A stretch of DNA of 7,106 nt. Origin: Actinomycetes bacterium (GTDB lineage: Bacteria; Actinomycetota; Acidimicrobiia; Acidimicrobiales; RAAP-2). Positions 1-5,257 of this stretch are shown here, in pieces. Both the position numbers and the translations under genes were made by a program. Positions within the stretch are counted from its first letter, which is position 1, and each line of letters opens with the position of its first letter. Below the pieces are notes generated by a model. It ran no database searches. It was not told the DNA's origin and was given only the letters and a program-made list of their open reading frames with translations. The stretch is taken from contig JAJXXB010000126.1 in the NCBI GenBank assembly GCA_021781315.1, positions 1-7,106 on the forward strand, read 5' to 3'.

Positions 1-393
1 CTCCTCGGCGACGACCTCGATCTCGACGCCACCCTGGGCGCTCAGCATGCCGAGGTGCTTCTTGTTCGGACGATCCAGCGTGAAGGAGGCGTAGTACTCG
101 CGCGCGATGTCACTCGACCTCTCGATCCACAGCCGGTGTACGACGTGACCTTTGATGTCGAGTCCCAAGATGTTGCCCGCGTGCAGGCGCAGCTCGTCCT
201 CGTTGGCGGCGAGCTTCACACCGCCGGCCTTGCCGCGTCCGCCGACCTTGACCTGGGCCTTCACGACGACCGGGTACCCCACCTCATCGGCCACGGCCAC
301 GGCCTGGTCGACCGAGTCGGCCACGCCGCCGGGCGACACGGGGATGCCGTAGCGCGCGAAGTACTGCTTGCCCTGATACTCGAAGAGATCCAT
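1..393 (-). CDS. sucC: Succinyl-CoA synthetase (ADP-forming) beta subunit, N-terminal part, cut by window edge
   Basis: This is the beta subunit of succinyl-CoA ligase, the TCA-cycle enzyme that interconverts succinyl-CoA and succinate with substrate-level phosphorylation. It works in the cytoplasm with SucD. The 131 visible residues start with MDLFEYQGKQYFARYGIPVS, the classic SucC opening. They continue with the ATP-grasp nucleotide-binding segment GGRGKAGG (residues 51-58) and then NILG, KGH, SDIAREYYASFTLDR and HLGMLSAQGGVEIE, all close to family consensus. The family is normally about 380-390 residues, so roughly two thirds lie beyond base 1. The ATG at 391-393 is the family's standard start. 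A weak purine stretch (AGAAAG on the minus strand) lies about 9 nt upstream of it. The cobalamin-binding gene upstream ends 15 nt before this start, so the two are probably co-transcribed; sucD would be expected next, outside the window. Confidence 0.96.
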   Translation of the reverse strand, partial: MDLFEYQGKQYFARYGIPVSPGGVADSVDQAVAVADEVGYPVVVKAQVKVGGRGKAGGVKLAANEDELRLHAGNILGLDIKGHVVHRLWIERSSDIAREYYASFTLDRPNKKHLGMLSAQGGVEIEVVAEE

Positions 394-408
394 CTAGGTC
401 TGCTTTCT

Positions 409-831
409 CTAACTCGGTTCGGCCGACGCGCGCTCGCGCGCGTCGAGGGTCGTCTCCATCCACTGGCCGATCTCGGCGAGCGAGGCCCCGGGGGTGAAGA
501 CGTGGGACACGCCGAGCGCGCGCAGCGCGGCCACGTCGGCGTCGGGGATGATGCCCCCGACCACGACCAGAACGTCCTCGCGTCCCGCGCCGGCCAGCAG
601 CTCGATCACGCGCGGCACCAGCACCAGGTGCGCACCGGAGAGCAGCGAGAGCCCCACCGCGTCGGCGTCCTCGTGCACGACGGCCGCCACGATCTGCTCG
701 GGGGTCTGGTGCAGCCCGGTGTAGACGACCTCGAAACCGGCGTCGCGAAGGGCCCGTGCGATGACCTTCGCCCCGCGATCGTGACCATCCAGGCCGGGCT
801 TGGCCACGACCACTCGATAGGTGCGCTCCAT
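409..831 (-). CDS. Cobalamin-binding small subunit of a methylmalonyl-CoA-type mutase
   Basis: This is a 140-residue stand-alone B12-binding domain like the C-terminal domain of methylmalonyl-CoA mutase. Such proteins pair with a separate substrate-binding subunit to carry out adenosylcobalamin-dependent carbon-skeleton rearrangement of acyl-CoAs. Visible in the sequence are the cobalamin signature DGHDRG (DxHxxG, residues 15-20; His17 is the predicted lower axial ligand), SLL at 62-64, and a GG turn at 92-93 followed by IIPDAD. The preceding KPGLDGHDRGAK context is typical of the mutase group rather than of methionine synthase. No catalytic TIM-barrel domain is attached, and none is encoded nearby. 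The gene lies 15 nt upstream of sucC in the same direction, which fits a route feeding succinyl-CoA into the TCA cycle. Substrate is uncertain: methylmalonyl-CoA is the default, but ethylmalonyl-CoA and 2-hydroxyisobutyryl-CoA mutases have similar small subunits. The ATG at 829-831 has no clear Shine-Dalgarno sequence. Confidence 0.9.
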   Translation of the reverse strand: MERTYRVVVAKPGLDGHDRGAKVIARALRDAGFEVVYTGLHQTPEQIVAAVVHEDADAVGLSLLSGAHLVLVPRVIELLAGAGREDVLVVVGGIIPDADVAALRALGVSHVFTPGASLAEIGQWMETTLDARERASAEPS

Positions 832-840
832 TGGTCATTC

Positions 841-846
841 AGCATA
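841..846 (-). promoter_or_regulatory. Candidate -10 box for the cobalamin-subunit/sucC operon
   Basis: Read on the minus strand the hexamer is TATGCT, which fits the TANNNT actinobacterial -10 pattern. It ends 9 nt before the ATG at 831, so transcription could begin at or within a few bases of the start codon. This would explain the missing Shine-Dalgarno sequence. No convincing -35 hexamer lies 16-18 nt further upstream. The call rests on position and pattern only. Confidence 0.35.
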
Positions 847-891
847 GAGGGCGTGGTAGGGGGCCTCTTTTGGGGGCGCCTCGCCAAGGAC

Positions 892-906
892 CCCGGCATC
901 GCCGGG
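892..906. promoter_or_regulatory. Perfect inverted repeat in the divergent promoter region, possible operator
   Basis: The sequence is CCCGGC-ATC-GCCGGG: two perfect 6-bp arms with a 3-bp centre. It sits 2 bp upstream of the candidate -10 box of ubiA, in the place of the -10/-35 spacer. A regulator bound there could block the rightward promoter. In GC-rich DNA a 6-bp-arm palindrome can arise by chance, so the functional reading is an inference. Confidence 0.35.
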
Positions 907-908
907 AC

Positions 909-914
909 TAGCGT
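909..914 (+). promoter_or_regulatory. Candidate -10 box for the ubiA-dprE1-dprE2 operon (leaderless)
   Basis: The hexamer TAGCGT fits TANNNT and is followed by exactly 7 nt before the GTG start at 922, the usual distance from a -10 box to the transcription start. No Shine-Dalgarno sequence precedes the GTG. The geometry is that of a leaderless actinobacterial mRNA starting at its own initiation codon. No good -35 element is visible. Confidence 0.45.
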
Positions 915-921
915 TGCCACT

Positions 922-1830
922 GTGACGGACACGTTGACCCCGACGCGGGGGCCGGTGCGCGCCCTCGTGTCGGCCATGCGTCCGACCCAGTGGGTGAAGA
1001 ACCTGCTCATCGGCGTCGCCCCGGCCGCGGCCGGCATGGTCGGCGACGCCGACGTCGAGCGCCACACGGTAGCCGCCTTCTTGTGCTTCTGCGCCCTGGC
1101 CTCGGCCGTCTACCTCGTCAACGACGTGCGCGACATCGAGGCCGATCGTCGCCACCCCACCAAGCGCCACCGGGCGATTCCCGCCGGGCAGGTCTCGGTC
1201 GGCCTGGCCTTGAGCGCGGCGGGGGTCCTCGCGGCGATCGCCTTCATCCTGCCGGCGTTCCTCTGGCACCCGGGGGGCCTCTACTTCATCCTCGGGCTCT
1301 ACCTGGTCAACTCGCTCAGCTACAGCCTCTGGCTGAAGAACTCGGTCATCATCGAGCTGGGCATCGTCGCCAACGGCTTCTTCCTGCGCGCCTACGCCGG
1401 GGCGGTGGCCTCGCACATCTTCGTCTCGACCTGGTTCCTCGTCGTGATCTCCTTCGGCGCGCTGTTCCTGGTGATCGGCAAGCGCTCGAGCGAGCTGAAG
1501 AAGGTCGGCGCCGGCGCGACGCGACCGGTGCTCGCCCAGTACACGCCCGAATTCCTCCACTCGGCCCTCACCATGTCGGCCACGGTCGTCGTGACGAGTT
1601 ACAACCTCTGGGCCTTTGACACCTCCGCGACGGGCCTCTCCTCGATCCGCCACCACATCGTGCCGATCAGACTCACCATCGTGCCGGTGGTCTTCGCGGT
1701 CCTCTTCATCATGCGCTCGGCCGAGGCCGGCGAGGGTCAGTCGCCCGAGGACCTCCTCTTGCACAACCGCGTGGTCCAGCTGCTCGGCGTGATCTGGGCG
1801 GGACTGCTCGCCCTGGGCATCTACGGATGA
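922..1830 (+). CDS. ubiA: Decaprenyl-phosphate phosphoribosyltransferase (DPPR synthase, UbiA family)
   Basis: This integral membrane enzyme transfers 5-phosphoribose from PRPP to polyprenyl phosphate, the first committed step toward decaprenyl-phosphoryl-arabinose. From the GTG at 922 it is 302 residues, the same length I recall for M. tuberculosis Rv3806c. The N-terminal MRPTQWVKNLL (from residue 19) is diagnostic of this UbiA subgroup. The metal/diphosphate motif NDxxDxxxD is at residues 67-75 (N67, D68, D71, D75), followed by HPTKRHR and PAG. A second conserved segment includes YSLWLK (134-139) and GKRSSEL (186-192), then RPVLAQYTPEFL. Several hydrophobic membrane segments alternate with these loops. 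The frame stays open upstream to about base 55, but that part is antisense to the mutase subunit and sucC and shows no family similarity. GTG 922 is chosen for length and for the -10-like hexamer 7 nt before it. The gene overlaps dprE1 by 4 nt (ATGA). A 5'-phosphatase step on DPPR must be supplied elsewhere. Confidence 0.93.
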   Translation: MTDTLTPTRGPVRALVSAMRPTQWVKNLLIGVAPAAAGMVGDADVERHTVAAFLCFCALASAVYLVNDVRDIEADRRHPTKRHRAIPAGQVSVGLALSAAGVLAAIAFILPAFLWHPGGLYFILGLYLVNSLSYSLWLKNSVIIELGIVANGFFLRAYAGAVASHIFVSTWFLVVISFGALFLVIGKRSSELKKVGAGATRPVLAQYTPEFLHSALTMSATVVVTSYNLWAFDTSATGLSSIRHHIVPIRLTIVPVVFAVLFIMRSAEAGEGQSPEDLLLHNRVVQLLGVIWAGLLALGIYG

Positions 1831-3161
1831 GCCGGGTCCGCCTCTCGGGCTGGGGCCGCACCGCCGCGAGCCTGGCGACGGTGATCAGCCCCACCGGCGA
1901 GGACGAGGTCGCCGCGGCGCTCGCCGGCGAGGTGATCCCCCGCGGCCTCGGGCGCAGCTACGGCGACGCCGCCCAGCTCTCCGGCGGCGTCGTGCTGGAC
2001 AACTCTGGTCTCGACGGCATTTCGTCGATCACCGTCGACGGCCTCGTCACGGTGGGCGCGGGCGTCTCCCTCGATGACCTGCTCGCCCTCTCCATCCCCC
2101 AGGGCTGGTTCATCCCGGTCACCCCCGGCACGCGCCAGGTGAGCGTCGGCGGCATGATCGGCGCCGACGTCCACGGCAAGAACCACCACCGCGACGGCTC
2201 GATCGCCGCGCACGTGCGCGCACTGCGCATCGTGACCCCGGTGGGCACCTTCGAGACGAGTCCCGAGACCGAGGCCGAGCTCTTCTGGACGACGATGGGC
2301 GCGATGGGTCTCACTGGAGTCGTGACCAGCGTCACGTTCCAGATGATGCGCATCGAAACCGACCAGGTCTTCGTCGACACCGACCGCTTCGGCGACCTCG
2401 ACGCCGTGATGAGCGAGATGGCGAGCGGTGACGACGCCTACCACTACTCGGTGGCCTGGGTCGACTGCATGACGCGGGGCCGGCACATGGGCCGCGCGAT
2501 TCTCACTCGCGGCGAGCACGCACCCGTCAGCCAGATCGACGAGCCCCACCTGCGCGCGCCGCGCGCCGCGCGCCTCAGGGTCCCCCTCGACGCGCCGAGC
2601 GGTCTGCTCAATCCGCTCTCGATCAAGGCCTTCAACGAACTGTGGTTCCGCTCGGCGCCGCGCCATGAGCGCCACGAGGCCCAGTCGTTGTCCACGTTCT
2701 TTCACCCCCTCGATGGCGTGCGCGACTGGAACCGCCTCTACGGCCGGCGCGGCTTCGTTCAGTACCAGTTCTGCGTGCCCGACGACCAGGCCGAGACGAT
2801 CGTCGAGGCGATCCGGCGCCTCTCGGCCTCGCGGGTGCCGAGCTTCCTCGCGGTGCTCAAGCGCTTCGGCCCGGCGACGCCGGCGCCGCTGTCCTTCCCC
2901 CAGCCCGGTTGGACGCTGGCCCTCGACCTGCCGGTGGGACCGGCGAAATTGCCCGGCGTGCTTGACGAGCTCGACGAGCTCGTGCTCGCGGCCAGCGGGC
3001 GTGTCTACCTGGCCAAGGACGCGCGCCTGGCGCCGGCGACCTTCGCCGCGATGTACCCGCGGATCGACGACTTCCTCGCGGTCAAAGCCCGCGTGGATCC
3101 CGAGGGTCATCTCACCAGTGACCTCGCGCGACGCCTCCACCTAGGATTCCCCCATGGATAA
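1827..3161 (+). CDS. dprE1: Decaprenylphosphoryl-beta-D-ribose 2'-oxidase (DprE1)
   Basis: This FAD-dependent oxidase converts polyprenyl-phosphoryl-ribose to the 2-keto intermediate, which DprE2 then reduces; the pair epimerises ribose to arabinose. It is 444 residues; the M. tuberculosis enzyme is 461. The VAO-type FAD domain shows LSGWGRTAAS near the N-terminus, PRGLGRSYGDAAQ (38-50), PGTRQVSVGG (100-109) and HGKNHH (116-121; H116 aligns with Mtb His132). The substrate domain has ELWFR (271-275), FFHPLD (291-296), QYQF (312-315), FGP (348-350), PLSFPQPGW (354-362), YLAKDAR (394-400; K397 aligns with Mtb Lys418) and MYPRIDDF (409-416). Residue 365 is Ala where Mtb has Cys387, the residue covalently hit by benzothiazinones. 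The start ATG overlaps the ubiA stop as ATGA, so translation is probably coupled; the end overlaps dprE2 by 8 nt. Alignments are to the mycobacterial sequence from memory. Confidence 0.95.
   Translation: MSRVRLSGWGRTAASLATVISPTGEDEVAAALAGEVIPRGLGRSYGDAAQLSGGVVLDNSGLDGISSITVDGLVTVGAGVSLDDLLALSIPQGWFIPVTPGTRQVSVGGMIGADVHGKNHHRDGSIAAHVRALRIVTPVGTFETSPETEAELFWTTMGAMGLTGVVTSVTFQMMRIETDQVFVDTDRFGDLDAVMSEMASGDDAYHYSVAWVDCMTRGRHMGRAILTRGEHAPVSQIDEPHLRAPRAARLRVPLDAPSGLLNPLSIKAFNELWFRSAPRHERHEAQSLSTFFHPLDGVRDWNRLYGRRGFVQYQFCVPDDQAETIVEAIRRLSASRVPSFLAVLKRFGPATPAPLSFPQPGWTLALDLPVGPAKLPGVLDELDELVLAASGRVYLAKDARLAPATFAAMYPRIDDFLAVKARVDPEGHLTSDLARRLHLGFPHG
2554..2574. repeat. Three perfect tandem copies of GCGCGCC inside dprE1
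   Basis: Three perfect 7-bp repeats (2554-2560, 2561-2567, 2568-2574) encode part of an Arg/Ala/Pro-rich stretch (about residues 243-250, RAPRAARL). This roughly matches a poorly conserved, flexible loop region of DprE1 that differs from the mycobacterial sequence. Gain or loss of one unit would shift the frame. It may be only a by-product of high GC. Confidence 0.6.
3143..3146 (+). promoter_or_regulatory. Ribosome binding site of dprE2
   Basis: AGGA lies 7 nt before the ATG at 3154, inside the end of dprE1. It is the clearest Shine-Dalgarno element in the window. It supports the ATG at 3154 as the dprE2 start and hence the 8-nt overlap with dprE1. Confidence 0.65.
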
Positions 3162-3921
3162 CGCCTTCGGTCAGCCCCAAAACGTCGTCGTGCTCGGCGG
3201 CAGCTCGGACATCGCGAGGGCCATCGTGCGCAAACTCTGCACGGCGCGCACCAACACGGTCGTGCTCGCCGGACGCAACCAGGAGCTCCTCGACGCCGCG
3301 GCCGCCGAAGCCCGCGACTACGGCGCGACGACGACCGAGACCGTGCTCTTCGACGCCGAGGACCCGAGCAACGCCGCGCGCGTCGTCGCCGAGTCCCTGG
3401 CCAAGGTCGGCGGACCGGTCGACCTCGTGATCGTGGCGGTCGGACTGCTCGGACGTCAGAGCGAGATGGAAGACGATCCCGAGGCCGCCGCGCGCATGAT
3501 CACGGTGAACGTCACCTGGCCGGTGGCGGCGATCACCGAGTTGCGCGCGCGCCTCGTCGCCCAGGGTCGCGGTCGCATCCTCGTGATCTCCTCGGTGGCG
3601 GCGGTGCGCGTGCGGCGCACGCAGTACCTCTACGGCGGCGCCAAGGCGGGGCTCGACCGGCTCTGTCAGGGGATCGCCGACTCCCTGGAGGGAACGGGCG
3701 CGTCGCTGCAGATCCTGCGCCCGGGCTTCGTGCGCTCCAAGATGACGACCGGCCAGAGCGAGATCCCCTTCACGACCGGGGTCAACGAGGTGGCCGAGAA
3801 CACCCTGCGCGGACTGGCCTCGGGCGAGCGGATCATCTGGTCGCCGCCGATACTTCGCTACGTGTTCTTCGTGCTGCGCCACCTGCCCGCCGCCCTATGG
3901 CGGCGCGTCGCGGACCGCTAA
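3154..3921 (+). CDS. dprE2: Decaprenylphosphoryl-2-keto-beta-D-erythro-pentose reductase (DprE2)
   Basis: This is the NAD(P)H-dependent short-chain dehydrogenase that reduces the DprE1 product to polyprenyl-phosphoryl-D-arabinofuranose, the arabinosyl donor. It is 255 residues, against 254 in M. tuberculosis. The Rossmann glycine motif LGGSSDIA is at residues 14-21, and AVGLLG at 95-100 stands where classical SDRs have NNAG, as in known DprE2. The catalytic serine region ISSVA is at 145-149, and the YxxxK pair is Y160/K164 in YGGAKAGLD. RPGFVRSKM (189-197) is the typical post-catalytic segment. The C-terminus, RYVFFVLRHLPAALWRR, matches the hydrophobic, basic DprE2 tail and probably sits at the membrane with DprE1. 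The gene is last in the operon. Its TAA shares bases with the stop codon of the opposing gene, leaving no room for a dedicated terminator. Confidence 0.95.
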   Translation: MDNAFGQPQNVVVLGGSSDIARAIVRKLCTARTNTVVLAGRNQELLDAAAAEARDYGATTTETVLFDAEDPSNAARVVAESLAKVGGPVDLVIVAVGLLGRQSEMEDDPEAAARMITVNVTWPVAAITELRARLVAQGRGRILVISSVAAVRVRRTQYLYGGAKAGLDRLCQGIADSLEGTGASLQILRPGFVRSKMTTGQSEIPFTTGVNEVAENTLRGLASGERIIWSPPILRYVFFVLRHLPAALWRRVADR

Positions 3922-5210
3922 CCGGCCGGGGTCAGCTTCGTCGTCGTCGACGTCGTCGACTTGGCCAGCGTCTCGCCCGGACGCAGGCTCATCGTGAAGA
4001 AGTCCCGGTTCCACCACGTGGTGAAGTAGCGCGACGGCGGGCCGTTCATCGCGCTGAGCAGTTTCGTGCCGTTGCCGCCGTTGATCGGCGCATTCAGGGG
4101 CCCGTTGAACACCGAGTACTGCACCCAGTCGGTGTTGATGTCGAGTTCCATCGCGCGCACCGCGCCCGCGCGCACCAGCACGTTGGCGAGGTCTTGGATG
4201 GAGAGCGCCGGGCCGCCGACGTAGATGATGGCGCCGTCCTTGGTCACGCCCAGTCCCGAGCGCCACACGCTGAAGGTGCCCCCGAGGGTCTTGCCCCAGG
4301 CGATCGAGTTGGGGTTCGCAAGTCCCGGCACGGGCTTGCCGTCGTTGACGAGGAGGCGCAGGTTCTGGCGCACCGAGGCGACCTGGTTGTTCATGGTGAA
4401 TCCCTTGGTGCCCCAGGCGCCCAGGGTCATCGTCCCGTCCTTGAAGATGACGACCGAGGCCGCCCCGTTGCGCAGCGGCAGGATCGTGCGACCGTCGGTG
4501 TAGTAGCCACCGTTGGCGTCCTGCATGCGAAAGCCGGCGTTGAAGGCGGCGACCAACGTCTTGGACGCGGCGGCGGTGATCGGCGCGCTGTGGCTGAAGT
4601 GATAGCCGCCGGGGATGTAGGAGCCGCTATAGAGCTGGGCGCGCAGGAGAGTCGGGTCCATCCAGGCGACGCCGACCACGTAGCTCGTGTTGATGTTGTT
4701 TGGCCGCACGAAGGCCTCGTAGATGGTGGGGATCCCGTTCGCGGTGGTGCGACCGGCGACGTGCCAGACACCCTCACCGGGCAACGGGTGGGCCGCCGGC
4801 GTCGGGATGCGCGCGGGCTCGGGCAGGTGACCAGCCGCGGGCACCGTCACCCTCGTCGGTCCGTGTCCGAAGGCTGACGCGGGCGGCTTGCCGCCGACCT
4901 TGGGCGGGTTCAGCTTGTAGTACTCGGTCTCGAGCCAGGTGATGACGCTGCCCATGCCGTGGCTGCGGCCCCACTCGGCGGCCCGCGCCATGTAGGACAC
5001 GCCGTAGGTCGGGTTGTTGAGGGCGAAGGCGAGCGTTCCTCCGAGGTAGAGGACGAAGGCCACCGATACGCTGACGAGGGCCACCAGCGCGCGACGGCGC
5101 CAGTAGACACTCTGGGGCAGTCGGTGGTTGCCCGGCGCGCTCGGCGGCCGATAGGCGGGTCGGGTTGAGACCATGAGATTCCATTCTGACACCCCCTCGG
5201 CGCCACTCAT
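3918..5210 (-). CDS. Membrane-anchored phosphodiester glycosidase (NAGPA/DUF2233-like) protein
   Basis: This 430-residue protein has a basic N-terminus (WRRR at 37-40) and one hydrophobic segment (about 41-64) with no cleavage motif, suggesting a type II anchor with the body outside the cell. A linker (about 100-145, Pro-rich) leads to a domain resembling phosphodiester glycosidases of the NAGPA family. Supporting features are AAFNAGF (221-227), GGYYTDGR (234-241), a VVIFKDGT strand, RSGLGVTKDG (317-326), a YVGG turn (330-333) and AMELDIN (353-359). The tail is Ser/Thr-rich (417-424). The family hydrolyses sugar-phosphodiester bonds, so a role in wall or exopolysaccharide turnover is possible; the substrate is unknown. 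In many family members the C-terminal motif reads LDGGGS; here it is LDINTDW, so a distinct subgroup is likely and activity is unproven. The start is uncertain: the ATG at 5210 has no Shine-Dalgarno sequence and lies in a hairpin loop, while the in-frame ATG at 5174 (Met13) is preceded by GGAA and keeps the whole membrane segment. Confidence 0.8.
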   Translation of the reverse strand: MSGAEGVSEWNLMVSTRPAYRPPSAPGNHRLPQSVYWRRRALVALVSVSVAFVLYLGGTLAFALNNPTYGVSYMARAAEWGRSHGMGSVITWLETEYYKLNPPKVGGKPPASAFGHGPTRVTVPAAGHLPEPARIPTPAAHPLPGEGVWHVAGRTTANGIPTIYEAFVRPNNINTSYVVGVAWMDPTLLRAQLYSGSYIPGGYHFSHSAPITAAASKTLVAAFNAGFRMQDANGGYYTDGRTILPLRNGAASVVIFKDGTMTLGAWGTKGFTMNNQVASVRQNLRLLVNDGKPVPGLANPNSIAWGKTLGGTFSVWRSGLGVTKDGAIIYVGGPALSIQDLANVLVRAGAVRAMELDINTDWVQYSVFNGPLNAPINGGNGTKLLSAMNGPPSRYFTTWWNRDFFTMSLRPGETLAKSTTSTTTKLTPAG

Positions 5211-5220
5211 TCGCCGAGGG
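5194..5220. repeat. Perfect 9-bp inverted repeat (hairpin) around the first possible start of the NAGPA-like gene
   Basis: The arms are CCCTCGGCG (5194-5202) and CGCCGAGGG (5212-5220), with a 9-nt loop that contains the ATG at 5208-5210. It lies 38 nt past the pcrA stop in the direction of transcription. It could end the pcrA transcript (no T-run follows), act as a 5' leader structure, or be an operator. The perfect GC-rich stem is plain in the sequence; its role is not. Confidence 0.6.
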
Positions 5221-5257
5221 CCCGATTCTTAGCGCGCCTTTAAAAAAGCGGTGGGGA

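Noticed and set aside
55..921. Open frame extending the ubiA reading frame upstream on the plus strand by nearly 290 codons
   Set aside because: It is antisense to sucC and the B12-binding gene, shows no UbiA similarity, and is rich in His, Arg and Gly as expected of a high-GC shadow frame. Family length fits a start at 922.
1821..3140. Long minus-strand open frame opposite dprE1 (439 codons), with similar ones opposite ubiA (835-1764) and dprE2 (3112-3882)
   Set aside because: All are low-complexity Arg/Gly/Glu/His-rich translations mirroring strongly recognised plus-strand genes. They are GC-driven shadows.
3938..3960. GTC/GAC simple repeat near the end of the NAGPA-like gene, considered as a CRISPR-like or regulatory repeat
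   Set aside because: It is explained by the Ser/Thr-rich C-terminal tail (STTSTTTK) encoded with ACG and TCG codons.
3897..4877. Plus-strand open frame of 326 codons opposite the NAGPA-like gene
   Set aside because: Its composition is that of a shadow frame with no recognisable domain, while the minus-strand frame has a membrane segment and family motifs.
5242..5257. Run of six T (minus strand) just after the pcrA stop, as a possible intrinsic terminator
   Set aside because: The upstream sequence forms at best a 3-bp GGG/CCC stem, too weak for an intrinsic terminator. The strong hairpin nearby is downstream of the T-run, not upstream.
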